A stretch of 64,000 nt of DNA, from assembly GCA_947471745.1 (NCBI GenBank), contig CANJKZ010000011.1, positions 620,001 to 684,000 of the forward strand, in the 5' to 3' direction. The notes below the pieces were generated by a model, which saw nothing but the letters and a program-made list of their open reading frames with translations, had not been told where the DNA came from and made no database searches. Positions 45,251 to 64,000 of the stretch are shown piece by piece (position 1 is the first letter of the stretch; every line of letters starts with the position of its first letter). The translations under genes and the position numbers were made by a program. Source of the DNA: Closterium sp. Naga37s-1 (lineage: Eukaryota; Streptophyta; Zygnematophyceae; Desmidiales; Closteriaceae).

Positions 45251-45442
45251 TGCGGCAGGGAGAGAGAGGAGGAGGCGTGGCGGCAGCTGCTGCTGCTGAG
45301 GCACATCCGCCACCCCCTCACACCCTCTCCCTCCCGTCCCCATGGAGGGGGGGGAGGGGGGGGAGGGGGGCGGGGGCAGAGCTGTGCGTGCAACTGCAGG
45401 GCATGCGGGCAGGAAGAAACCGTCACCCCTCTTGCCACCCCC

Positions 45443-46663
45443 TTACCCTCCATGATGCGACGGGGCACCGGGGCCGCGGCTAGGGGCAACAGGTCGCGAG
45501 GGGCCGAGGCTAGAGGCGACCGGGCCGCAGCTGGGGGCGACGGGGCCGCAGCTGTTAGGGGCGGCAGGTCGCGAGGGGCCGCAGCTGGGGGCGACGGGGC
45601 CTAGGGTCGCGTGGCCGAGGGGCCTAGGGGCCGAGGGGCCAAGGGGCCTAGGGGCCGAGGGGCCGAGGGGCCTAGGGGCCAAGGGGCCTAGGGGCGAAGG
45701 GGCCTAGGGGTCGAGGGGCCGAGGGGCGGGGCCGAGGGGCTTGGGGGCCGAGGGGCCTGGGGGCCGAGGGGCCAAACACGAGGGTGGGGGGGGGGGGGGG
45801 GGGGGGCGAGGGACCTAGAGGCGAGGGGCCGAGGGGCCGAGGTGCCTGGGGGCCAAGGGGCCGAGGGGCCGAGTGGCCAGGGGCCGAGGGGCCTAGGGAC
45901 CGCGGGGCCTGGGTCGCGGGTCAAGGGTCGCGGGTCGCAGGTCGCGATGGGCCGAGGCTAGGGCGACAGGGCGATTGGGCGATGGGGCGACGGGGCGATT
46001 GGGCGATGGGGCGACGGGGCGACGGGGCCTAAGGGCGGAGGGGGGTCTGGGTCGCTGGTCGCGGGTCTTGGGTCGCGGGTCGCTGGTCACGTGTACGGGC
46101 GACGGGTGACAGGGCGCCAGGGGGTCGCGAGGCTAGGGGCGACGGGTCGACTGGCCGCGGGGCCGGGACCTACGCTAGGAGCGACGGGGCCGCGAGGCCA
46201 AGTACGAAGGGGCCGGGGGGCCGTGAGCGACGGGGCCTAGGGGCCGGGAACGACGGGGCCGCGGGGCCTAGGACCTAGGTGCGACGGGGCCGCGGGGCCA
46301 GGTACGAAGGGGCCGGGGGCCGAGAGCGACGGGGCCTAGGGGCCAGGAACGACGGGGCCGCGAGGCCTAGGACCTAGGTGCGACGGGGCTGCGGGGCCGG
46401 GGGCCGTGAGCGACGGGGCCTAGGGGCCGGGAACGACAGGGCCGCGGGGCCGGAGGCCTAGGTGCGACGGGGCCGCGGGGCCAGAACGAAAGGCCGCGGG
46501 GCCAGAAACGAAAGGTCGTGGGGCCAAGGGGTCGGGATCGACGGGCCTAGGGACCTAGAACGACAGGCCGCGGGCGCCGGGCCTAGGGGCGACGGGCCTA
46601 GGGGCGCTTAAGCTCAGGAGTAAAGCAGCAGGTGGTGGGCCCAAGGAACCTACTCTGATTCCA
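45443..46663 (-). promoter_or_regulatory. leader and primer binding site of the non-autonomous element
   Basis: GC-rich repeats of GGGGCCTAGGGGCCGAGG type, the complement of the leader repeats of copia IV (22430-22800 and 49215-49610). This relates the non-autonomous element to that copia lineage. The primer site is at 46653-46663. Confidence 0.7.
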
Positions 46664-46893
46664 TGTTGAAATCCTAAGCACCTAGGAAACTAGGTGTAGG
46701 CTTAGGAGGCATAGGGGCCAAGCTAGAGTTGAGAGTCGAGAGGAAAGTCGAGAAGGGAAGAAGTGTTTCACTAAGAGAGAAGGTACAAGGATATAGGCAA
46801 AGCAACCAAGGTGCACCACCAAACAAGTTTAGCACTACACTAAGTCTACACTACAGGCAGTTATAGTATAATGTATACAATTATATTCTGACA
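46664..46893 (-). repeat. 5' LTR of the non-autonomous element (230 bp)
   Basis: Ends TTCTGACA followed by target duplication ATTTG. Also present in copy A at 13592-13821. Confidence 0.9.
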
Positions 46894-48272
46894 ATTTGTG
46901 CACCCTCGTTCTCATTTTTTTCATTCAGATTCCAGTGTAGGCCGCCTGGCTGGCGAAGCCATGGCGGAATTGAGCGGGACGCACTTCCTCTTCAAGAAAA
47001 TCCAGCTCGCCCATGGCGACTTACCAACGACGGGTGGTATACCCGTGAGCCAGCAGCGCCTCCAGTGCCACCTGAACCCCCTGCGCCCCCTGCTCCTCTT
47101 GCTCCTCCTGCACCTCCTGCTCCTCCTGCTCCTCCCGCACCTCCCGCTCCTCCAAATCCGCCTGATATCGGTGCCAATGCTCACCAACTGCCCGTGCTGC
47201 AGCTGTATTTACCAGCCACTTTCGATGAGTGGCTGTCTGAACCGGACACACCCAAGGCCCCTGATGTGTTCATCCAGGCTCCGCCGCCTGCACCACGGTG
47301 GGGACAGCTCGAAGCCTGCACGTGGGACGAGTCGGGTGTGGGCGCCGACGATGACGTGGCCGCCGATAAACAAAACAGAGGCGACGGCGATGGTGTCGAC
47401 AACGGTGAAGCGGGCGACGAGGAGGACGAGTTCCCAGATCGTGGTGTAAGTGCCGAGGACGACGACGGTGTGGAGTCATGGTGGCGCGACGCACCACGCG
47501 AGAAGATGCCGATACCGACGTATCCGCCGATTAACAAAAAACGACCCCACCCCTCGCCCCAGAACCGAGATGCCCAACCCCCCTCTCCCAGGCACAAGCC
47601 GTCTCAACATAAACGACAGTCCTACACCTCCCAGGAGAAACTCAGGTGGCTCGTGCGGCTGGAGCTGGCGGCATCGATAAGCGAGGTCGCGCGGGAGTCC
47701 GGCATACACCGCAAATGCCAGACGGAGTGGAAAACCCAATCAGAGGAGCTCAAGGCTTCACATGCCGCACGGTGTCGACTTCATGGGCGCGGGAGGTCTT
47801 CTTGGTACAGACCCATGGAGTTAAAGGTGTACTCTCAACTCCTCGACTTGCGACGCCGCGGTGTTGCAGTTTCAGTCGGCTGGCTCCAAGATTGGTCACG
47901 CGAAGTGATGAAGGTGCTGTTCCCGAAAGTCAAGTGGAAAGGGAGTCAGCGGTGGTCGGAGCGGTTCTGCAAGCGGTGGAACCTCAGCGTGCGCATGAAA
48001 ACTAAGGTGGCGCAGAAAACGCAGGAGCGTAAGTGCCTTGGTTCCCGCTTGTTTCATGGTTTAAGAGTTGTTGCTCCTGCACTTCCTATCTATATCTTGT
48101 AGCGGTACTCATCCTTCTTCCTATCTGTCCTTCCCTCCCCGTGCGCAGACGTGGCGACGCAGTGCAAAGAATTTTGGCAGTTCGTCTGCGACACACGCAA
48201 CGAGTACGCGATCGACAATCGATACATAATCAACGCCGACCAAACGCCTCTTTGGTTGGAGATGCCAGCCAC

Positions 48273-48403
48273 TGTCAAACTTATATATAGCTTACATTGT
48301 GTAGGCTGTAGTGGGGTAGCCCATAAGGGGTACAACCCAAGTAGGGTTAGTACTTGTACCCAACTCTTTGCTAGTTCATTCATTCTCGCTCATTATTCTG
48401 ACA
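48273..48403 (+). repeat. 5' LTR of copia IV copy B (131 bp)
   Basis: TGTCAAACTTATATATAGC to TTATTCTGACA, followed by primer site TGGTTTCAGAGTAGG. Confidence 0.94.
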
Positions 48404-49703
48404 TGGTTTCAGAGTAGGTCCCTTCTAAGACCGTTTTTTGGGCCCACCACCTGCTGCCCTGCTAGCCACCCTCGCGACCCGTAGGCCCCCTAGGCCCCGA
48501 CCCGTTGTCTCTAGCCCGGCCCCTTGGCCCCGTCGCCCCTAGCCACGGCCCATTGGCCCCGTCGCCCCTAGCCGCAGCCCCTTGGCCCCGTCGCCCCGTC
48601 GCCCTAGCCTCAGCCCCTAGCGACTTGTTGCCCCGTCGCCCTAGCCTCGGCCCCTCGCGACCCGTCGCCCCGTCGCCCTAGCCTCGGCCCCTAGCGACCC
48701 ATCGCCCCGTCGCCCTAGCCTCGGCCCCTAGCGACCCGTCGCCCCTAGCCGCGGCCCCTTGGCCCCGTCGCCCCTAGCCGCGGCCCACTGGCCCCGTCGC
48801 CCCTTGCCGCGGCCCCTCTAGACCCGTTGCCCCGTCGCCCCTAGCCGCGGGCCCGTTGCCCCGTAGCCCCGTCGCCCCTAGCTGCAGGCCCGTCGCCCCG
48901 TCGCCCCATCGCCCTAGCCTCGGCCCCACGGCCCCAACCGACCCGTCGCCCAGTCGCACCTTGCCGCGGCCCCTCGCGACCCGTCGCCCATAGCCGCGGC
49001 CCCGTCGCCTCTAGCCTCGGCCCCTCGTGACCCGTCGCCCCTAGCCGCGGCCCCGTCGCCCCGTCGCCCCGTCGCCCTAGCCTCGGCCCCCAGCGACCCG
49101 CGACCCGTCGCCCTGTCCCCCCCCCCCCCCTCGCCTCGGCCCATCGCGACCCGTCGCCCCTAGCCGCGGCCCCGTCGCCCTAGCCTCGGCCCCTAGCAAC
49201 CCGTCGCCCTAGCCTTGCCCCCCCCCCCTTCGTGTTTGGCCCCTCGGCCCCTAGGCCCCTCGGCCCCGCCCCTCGGCCCCTTGGCCCCTCGGCCCCTTGG
49301 CCCCCCTTCGTGTTTGGCCCCTCGGCCCCGCCCCTCAGCCCCTCGGCCTCTAGGCCCCATGCAACTCGCCCCCATGGCCCCTCGGCCCCTAGGCCCCTTC
49401 GTGTTTGGCCCCTCGGCCCCTAGGCCCCTCAGCCCCGCCCCTCGGCCCCTAGGCCCTAGGCCCTTCGGCCCCTTGGCCCCTCGGCCCCTTGCCCACCCCC
49501 CCCCCTTCGTGTTTGGCCCCTCGGCCTCTAGGCCCCTCGACCCCGGCCCCTCGGCCCCCTCGGCCCCCTCGGCCCCTAGGCCCCAGGCCCCTCGCCCCCT
49601 TGGCCTCTCTGCACCTGCTGCTACTGCTACAGCTGCTGCTGCTACTGCTATTGCTGCTACTGCTGCTCCTACTGCTACTTCTGCTCCTGCGCACTACGCC
49701 ACT
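48404..49703 (+). promoter_or_regulatory. primer binding site and leader of copia IV copy B
   Basis: The primer site is at 48404 and GGGCCCACC at 48440. The remaining 1.2 kb are the same C-rich repeats as in copy A, 22 bp longer overall, partly from an extra CCCCTAGGCCCCTCGG unit near 49250. Confidence 0.75.
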
Positions 49704-52700
49704 ATGGCCTCGCTTCGAGTTCTCGCGTTCGATCAAGAGGGTAGACCGGTTCAGTTTGACACGTGACTTGACGACCTGCAGCTGTACCTACTGAGCAATT
49801 CTAAGGACAGTGTCTCGCTGTTTGACCTAGCGTCAGGCGCCGCCACTGCCCCTCCCGCCACAGCTGACAGTGCGACCCGCTCACAGTGGCTTACTCGTGA
49901 CGCTGCTGCCCGCTTAGCTATTCGCAACCACCTGCCGTTAGCCGAATACGCTCATTTCGGACAGCACAGGACAGCACAGGCACTGTACGACGCTGTAGTC
50001 GCTCGCTACTCCTCCCCTGCCACTGCTGCTCTAGGCCGCCTGCTTCTGCCCTACCTGTTGCGCGAGCTGTCCGCCTTTGCCACAGTCGAGGACCTGGTTT
50101 CCCACCTTCGCGCTAGCGACGCTCGCTACCGCACTGCTGCCTCCGCTGAGTTCCTTGACAAGAACTAGCCCCCGATGTTCATCACCCTCTACTTCATAGT
50201 CACTCGCCTCCCTGACTCTCTTCGCTCTGTCAGGGACCACTTTCTCTCTCTTGACCCCACCTCCCTCACTGTTGACCTCCTCGAGCAGCATCTCTTCGCA
50301 ACTAAGACTAGTGCAGTTGCTGTAGGTGCTGCTCGTGGCACTCCGCGCCCGCCCTTCTTTGAAGAGTGCTCCCCCTCCCCCCTTACCCCCTCCTACGCCT
50401 ATGCTGCTGCTGCAGACGTCTCTGTTGCTGAGGACGTCGGGGCTGCTTCTGCTAGTGCAAAGCGCCACAGCAGCAAGGGCAAGGGTGGCAGGGGTGGCAG
50501 CGGTGGTGGTGGAGGTGGCAGCGGGAGTAGTGGTGGGGGCAGCAGTGGAGGTGGTGGCGGCGGTGGGACTGGTGGCGGGAGTGGGGGCTCTGGTGGCGGC
50601 GGTGGAGGCAGCAGTGGGAGTGACGGCAGTGGAGGCGGTGGGACTGGTGGCAGTGGGACTGGCGCTCGGCGTGGTGTTTCTAGAGGTGGCCAGCGTCAGC
50701 AGCAGCAGCGTCGGAGCGAGACACAGTCGCCCCAGCAGCTTCGTGAGTGGTTTTTGGAGCGTGGGGCGTCTGGGGGTAGCGTCAGCTGCCCGTATGTCAT
50801 TCGCACTGGTGACCGTGCTGGTCAGACATGCGGGCGGCTCCACACTCAGCATTGCTGCTTCTCCCGCCTCGACGACGCTTGGCGTGCTGAGTTTGGTGAC
50901 ATCGTCGAGCTCCCTCGCTGGGCGGTAATTCTTAGGTCTAGGGTTGCTATCTTTGACCTAGACTTTGATGCTATTCTTTCTGCTATGTATGCTTTGTCTG
51001 TTAGTGCTGAGGGTGACTGTTACCGGTGTGTGCCGCCTGACCCTGGTATAGCCGCTCCTGCTCTAGGTGCTAGTGAGTCTGGTACTCTCCCTGGTACTGC
51101 GCCTGCTGAGACCTTGCACAACTTCACGTTGGACTCAGGCAACTCGCGCTGTTTCTTTCGTGAGAGCACCACCCTCACTCCTCTTCCTGCACCTTTCCCG
51201 GTCAGACTGGCTGACCCCTCCGGGGGCCCGGTCGTGGCCTGTTCCTCCACTGTACTCCCGTGTCCGGCGGTTCCGTCCTGCTCACTGTCAGGTCTTCACC
51301 TCCCCTCGTTCTCTACGAACTTGGTGAGTACTGCTGCCCTTCAGGATGCGATGGTCACTACCACCACTACTGGAGGCCAGCGTGTGTCGATCTGCACGTG
51401 TACACGGATGGGTCGTCACCTAGCCACGTTCACTCGTCGGCCAGGGTCGAGTCTGTACACACTCGCTACCGAGCCTTCTCAGGTAGCTGCGTCTGCTTAG
51501 GTGTCCGCGTTAGGTCAGGTTCCACCCCCTTGCTCGTGTTGCCTCCTATCGCACCAGACCCTTCTGTGGCACCACCGCCTGGGTCACCCCTCCCTGCCAC
51601 GCCTTCGTGGCATGCACTCCCGTCTCTTTGTTTTTGGTCTTCCCAGGTCTCTACCTCCCCTCCCTCCCTCGCTTGCTCCGCCCTGCCTTCCTTGCGTCGA
51701 GGGGCGGCAGCGCGCCGCTCCTCACTCCTCCTCGTTTCCCTCGACGACTGCTCCCCTGCAGACTCTCTACATGGATGTGTGGGGCACCGCCCGCGTCACT
51801 GGACAGGGCCGTGAGCGCTACTTTCTACTGGTCGTTGACGACTACACGCGGTACACCACGGTCTTCCCCTTGCGCAGCAAGGGTCAGGTTGTTGATGTCT
51901 TGATCCCCTTGATCCGCACAGTCCGTCTCCAGCTCCGCGAGCGGTTCAGTACGGACCTTCCTGTCCTACGTCTGCACTCTGACAGAGGTGGTGAGTTCTC
52001 CTCCAACCTCTTGAGGGACTTTTGTCGTGGGGAGGGCATCCTCCAGTCGTTCACGCTTCCAGACTCACCTCAGCAAAATGGGATTGCTGAGCGCCGCATT
52101 GGCTTAGTCATGGAGGTCGTTCGTACCTCCATGATCCATGCGGCTGCTCCCCATTTTCTGTGGCCGTTTGCGGTCCAGTACGTTGCGCATCAGCTCAACC
52201 TCTGGCCCCGTGTCTCCTTGCCGGAGAGCTCGCCCACACTGCGTTGGACGGGGAAGGTTGGCGATGCGTCAGTGTTCGGGGTCTCGGGTTCTCGTGCCTT
52301 AGTCCGCGATCTGTCCGCGGACAAGCTCTCCGCCCGCGCCATTCTCTGCGTCTTCCTTGGCTTTGTCCCTAACGCGCCTGGCTGGAAGTTTTACCACCCT
52401 ACCTCGCGCCGTTTCCTCCCCTCTTAGGACGTCACGTTTGACGAGTCGGTTCCTTTTTACCGTCTCTTCCCCTACTGCTATGCCCCTCTCCCTCCCCCGC
52501 CGCTCTTCCTTGTTCCAGGTCCCCCTCCGGTAGACCCTCTCCCTCCTCAGGGTCCTGCTCCCTCAAGTGTCTCTCAGGTAGACCCACCCCTGGTGCTGTG
52601 CCTGGTGAGGTAGCTGTGGTCTCAGGTGCTGCTAGAGGTACTGCGTCTGGGGGTGCTGAGCTTGGGGGTGTTGGGCCTGGGGGTGCTGAGCCTGGGGGTG

Positions 52701-55422
52701 CTGAGACTGGGGGTGCTGAGCCTGGGGGTGTTGAGACTGGGGGTGCTGCGTCGGAGGGTGCGGAGTCTGTAGGTGCTGAGCCTCAGGATGCTGCTTTGTC
52801 TAGAGGTTCTGCTAGTGCTTCGCCGAGACTGTCTCCGCAGCAACTGCGTGAGTGGTTTGTTCGGCGCGCACGCCTTCGGAGTGGAGCTACCGGAGTTGGA
52901 GGTGCTAGAGCTGGAGGTGCTAGAGTTGCTGCTGGAGCTGGTGTTTCTGGAGGTACTGCGGCTACTGGTCCTGGAGGTGCTCGTACCCGAGGTACTGGAG
53001 CTGCCGGGGCTGGTGGTGTTGGGGGTGCTGGAGCTGGAGACCCTACGGAGTCTGGAGCTGCTGGTGCTGGCGGCTCTCGCGCGGGTGGCGCTGGAGTTGG
53101 AGGCGTTGGAGTTGGATGCACTGGAGCGGGAGGTGCTGGAGCTGGAGGAGCTGGCGCTGTTGATCCTGGTGGCGCTGTGCGGCCGCGACCGTACTTCGTT
53201 CCCCTGCTTCAACAGGTTCTTGGTACCCCGTCTTCTACTGTCCTCACTCCTCCCCTCCTGTATCCACCGCCTGACCTGTCACAGCCGACGTTACAGCCGG
53301 CCTCTCTACTGCCTGCTCCTTCTCCTTACACTGAGCAGTTTGGCGGTCTTACAGTGCGTCTCATCCTGTCTCGCCTGTTTGCACTGCTAGTCGCGTTCCG
53401 TGTTCGCGTCCTCCTCCTGTCTCCGGCACGCACGCTATGACACTTCGTCCTTCCTCTGTTCCTCTGCGTGTTCCTCTGCCTGCTCCTCCTGAGTCCTCTC
53501 TTCCTGAAGTCCCTGTCCCTGAGTCTGACCGCGCTCGTGCTGCCAGTCCCACTGTCTCTCGTCTCCTCGCTACTGCTGTCACTGACCCTTCTTTTGAGTC
53601 TGCTGCTGCGTCTGCTCTCGTTGCTGAGCTGCTTGATTTTGCTGCTGCCTGCCGTCTAGACTATGCCTCTGCTCTTATTGCTGAGTCTGCGTCTGCCAGT
53701 CCTCCGTCCGTCGCGGGTGAGTGTGCTCTTGGCACGGACGTCCTTGAGGACAGGCAGGAGGACTTTGAGTGTCTTGCAGCTGCTGTACCTCGTTTCGCTT
53801 CCATGCTGCTTGCCCCTGAGGGAGACTCGGATGCTCCAGACATCCCGACCACGCGCTCTTACGCAGAGGCGATTAGGGGTCCTTACTCCTCTCAGTGGCA
53901 CGCAGCCATGGATGCCGAGATGGCATCCTGGAAGTCCACAGGCACCTATGTCGACGAGGTTCCCCCACCTGGGGCGAACATAGTCGATGGCATGTGGATT
54001 TTCAAGGTGAAGCGGCCGCCGGGTTCTCCACCTGCCTTCAAGGCGCGTTACGTTGCTTGAGGCTTTAATCAGCGACAGGGGGTTGACTACTTCCAGAACT
54101 TTTCCCCCACCCCGAAGATGACTACTCTTCGAGTTTTGCTGCACGTCGCTGCTCAGCGTGACTACGAGTTGCACTCTCTGAACTTCAGCACAACTTTCCT
54201 GCAGGGCAGCTTGCACGAGGAGATCTGGCTGCGCTGCCCACCTGGCTTCACTGGGTCGTTTCCTGCAGGTACCTAGTGGAGCCTCCGGCGGCCAATCTAC
54301 GGCCTCTGCCAGGCGCCTCGTGAGTGGCACGATACACTGAGGACTACACTTGCGGCTCTTGGGTTTGCTCCTTCTACTACTGACCCGTCGCTGTTTCTAC
54401 GCACCGACACCTCGCTGCCGCCGTTCTACGTCCTCGTGTACGTCGACGACCTCGTCTTTGCCACTGCTTACACTGAGGCACTGACCCTTGTGAAGTCGGA
54501 GCTGCAGAAGAGACACACCTGCACTGACCTGGATGAACTGCGCAGCTATCTTGGCTTGCAGATCACCCGGGACAGAGCACGGCGCACCATCACCCTGACT
54601 CAGTCACACATGGTGCACCAGGTCCTTCAGCGCTTCGGCTTCCAGTTCTCCTCGCCACAGCCCACTCCTCTGTCTACCAGCCACTTGCTCTCAGCTCCAC
54701 CTTCGGAAGAGTCCGTAGAGCCGAGTGGTCCGTACCCAGAGCTTGTGGGTTTCCTCATGTACCTGATGACGTGCACACGACCTGACCTCGCGTACCCTCT
54801 CAGCCTTCTGGCTCGCTACGTGGCTCCTGGTAGGCACCGAAAGGTGCACTGGGATGCTGCGAAGAGGGTACTGCGCTACTTGTGCGGTACGTCAGGCATG
54901 GGGCTCGTGCTTGGAGGACGGGGTCCAGTTGTACTCACCGGTCACGCAGACGCTTCCTGGGTTGACGACTCAGCTACGCAGCGGTCGTCACAGGGTTACA
55001 CCTTCAGCCTCGGTTCCGGCTCTATTTCATGGCGGTCTACCCGCTCGTCTTCGGTTCTCAGCTCCAGTTGTGAGGCTGAGATCTACGCCGGGGCCATGGC
55101 TGCACAGGAGCTACGCTGGCTCACCTACCTGCTGGCTGACTTGGGAGAGCAGCCTCGTTCGCCTCCAGTTCTGTACGTAGACAACAAGGCCATGATTGCC
55201 TTGTGTCAGGAGCACAGACTGGAGCACAGAACGAAGCACATCGCTCTGCGATGCTTCCTTGCTTGAGAGTTGCAGCAGCATGGTCAGCTTCGTCTTGCGT
55301 ACGTGGCAATTAGGGCCAACACTGCTGATATATTCACCAAGCCACTTCCGCCTGGTGATCATCAGCGCTTCTCTACTGTGTTAGGCCTTGTGCCTACTTT
55401 GCCTCACTTGCTCACTGCTTGA
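49704..55422 (+). pseudogene. copia gag-pol of element IV copy B
   Basis: ATG at 49704. Copy B alone has TGA at codon 21 (49764, TGG in copy A), TAG at 50166 (inside the part deleted from A), TAG at 52425 in integrase (CAG in A) and TGA near 55264 in RNase H. Shared with A: TAG at 51498, frameshifts near 52587 and 53347, TGA at 54058 and TAG at 54274. The zinc motif still has its first Cys. RT (YVDD near 54445) and RNase H motifs are readable. The natural stop is at 55420-55422. Confidence 0.92.
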
Positions 55423-55649
55423 CTTTGCTTGTACTGTGATCTCTATATATACCTGCATGCTTACACTTGCTAGGGTATGATCACTGTATTGTTTGTTCTC
55501 TTTTATATAACTCTGCATGTGAACTGGCCTTGTGGCCCTTTGCTTGTGCTCGGACTGTGTGGTGACTTTGTGATCCACCCCGAGCTTGCTTTGCTTTTCT
55601 TGACTGGTCTTGTGACCACTTGTTCTCCCCCACTTTGCCTATGGGGGTG
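55423..55649 (+). promoter_or_regulatory. 3' UTR and polypurine tract of copia IV copy B
   Basis: Closely similar to the 3' UTR of element I (4732-4958), including CTCTGCATGTGAACTGGCC and the ATGGGGGTG tract before the LTR. Confidence 0.75.
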
Positions 55650-55780
55650 TGTCAAAATGCTGTATAGCTTATATTGTGTAGGCTATAGTGGGGTAGCCCA
55701 TAAGGGGTACAACCCAATTAGGGTTAGTACTTGTACCCAACTCTTTGCTAGTTCATTCATTCTCGTTCATTATTCTGACA
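55650..55780 (+). repeat. 3' LTR of copia IV copy B (131 bp)
   Basis: TGTCAAAATGCTGTATAGC to TTATTCTGACA; eight differences from the 5' LTR. Confidence 0.94.
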
Positions 55781-56066
55781 GCCACTACCACCGTGGAGCA
55801 GATGGGCGTGAAGTCGGTGCCCATCCGCAGCGCTGGTTACCAGAAAGAAAGAGTCACCGTGATGCTGGCGTGCACGGCGACGGGCGAGAAGTTGAAGCCG
55901 TGGGTGTTTTTCAAGTGCAAGACTCTGCCTAAGGGTGACTTCCCAAATGGTAAGCACATGTTCTTGTGCGTGTTTTGGACGTAAAAAAAAAAAAGGGACT
56001 AACCAGCGCTTGCTTGTGTGCAGATGTCGTGGTCGGCTGCCAAGCGAATGGGTGGATGGAGGCCAC

Positions 56067-64000
<7,934 letters not shown>

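Larger units (their letters stand above)
43048..45489 (-). other. 813-codon low-complexity open frame
   Basis: Open on the minus strand but made of Pro/Ala/Leu/Cys repeats dictated by the tandem arrays (for example [16 protein letters not shown]). Other frames of the same DNA are also open over long distances. No domain, and no evidence of selection on the protein. I record it because the non-autonomous element has no other long frame, but a real protein is doubtful. Confidence 0.25.
42605..46893 (-). mobile_element. non-autonomous LTR retrotransposon filled with satellite DNA
   Basis: 230-bp LTRs at 42605-42834 and 46664-46893, with a perfect ATTTG target duplication (42600-42604, 46894-46898). 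On the minus strand there is a primer site TGGAATCAGAG (46663-46653), GGGCCC (46642-46637), a GC-rich leader, an interior of nested tandem arrays, and a polypurine tract TAGGGGGTG just before the 3' LTR. No protease, integrase or RT is present, so mobilisation must have been in trans, plausibly by the copia elements that share the primer-site and tract signals. The size and content fit a LARD-type element. Confidence 0.88.
46027..55198. repeat. segmental duplication, copy B
   Basis: 9172-bp block matching copy A (12969-28036). It contains the leader and LTR of the non-autonomous element, the transposase exons, and copia IV up to RNase H. Copy B keeps the surrounding elements intact on both sides, so it is the likely source. 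Confidence 0.92.
48273..55780 (+). mobile_element. Ty1/copia retrotransposon IV copy B, full length
   Basis: 7508 bp, 131-bp LTRs at 48273-48403 and 55650-55780, perfect GCCAC target duplication (48268-48272, 55781-55785). The LTRs differ at 8 positions, four of them clustered in the first 15 bases, so it is older than III and V. The coding region has many stops. It is the parent of copy A at 14109-28036. Confidence 0.95.

Overview
The window is nuclear DNA of a green-lineage eukaryote. Its two non-transposon genes are interrupted or organised in a plant-like way: an F-box/leucine-rich-repeat gene and the 5' part of a CHD3/PICKLE-type chromatin remodeler (PHD finger, chromodomains, start of a SNF2 helicase, spliceosomal introns with GT-AG borders). 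Base composition is GC-rich. Copia elements with very short LTRs make up most of the sequence. A streptophyte green alga is my best guess; this is inference from gene types only, and no species marker was seen.

Layout. 1-5092: 3' part of a decayed Ty1/copia element (I, +). 5093-11379: rearranged minus-strand copia element (II) whose gag is largely replaced by tandem repeats. 11380-12968: non-coding, with a dimeric tRNA-derived SINE-like repeat. 12969-28036: copy A of a segmental duplication, itself split by an intact young copia element (III, 14174-21549, 1993-codon gag-pol, LTRs 131/132 identical, TSD CAACC). 28037-28561: LTR and leader of a minus-strand copia, abutting a hAT transposase remnant (28562-29791). 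30246-33681: F-box/LRR gene on the minus strand. 34953-42333: nearly intact minus-strand copia (V, TSD GTTCG, one frameshift). 42605-46893: non-autonomous minus-strand LTR element (TSD ATTTG) carrying only satellite-like internal DNA. 46899-56060: pogo/Tigger-like transposase gene interrupted by copia IV copy B (48273-55780, TSD GCCAC). 46027-55198 is copy B of the segmental duplication. 58687-64000: CHD3/PICKLE-like gene, running off the window.

History. A pogo-like transposase locus was a repeated target: three LTR elements (V, the non-autonomous one, and IV) lie in or beside it, each with a perfect 5-bp target duplication. A block containing the non-autonomous LTR, the pogo remnant and most of copia IV was then duplicated about 30 kb away. 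Copy A afterwards lost 1092 bp and 357 bp and was hit by copia III. The lengths of the two copies reconcile exactly when these events and 36 bp of net small indels are counted.

The copia family shares several traits that I cannot match to a named family: a zinc-binding motif in Gag with unusual spacing, a short SPQxLREWY-type motif present in both Gag and the integrase-RT linker, a hypervariable Gly/Ala/Glu/Pro linker, and a palindromic GGGCCC block 20-41 nt downstream of every primer binding site. The CHD3 gene shows repeated local duplication of single exons with their intron flanks.
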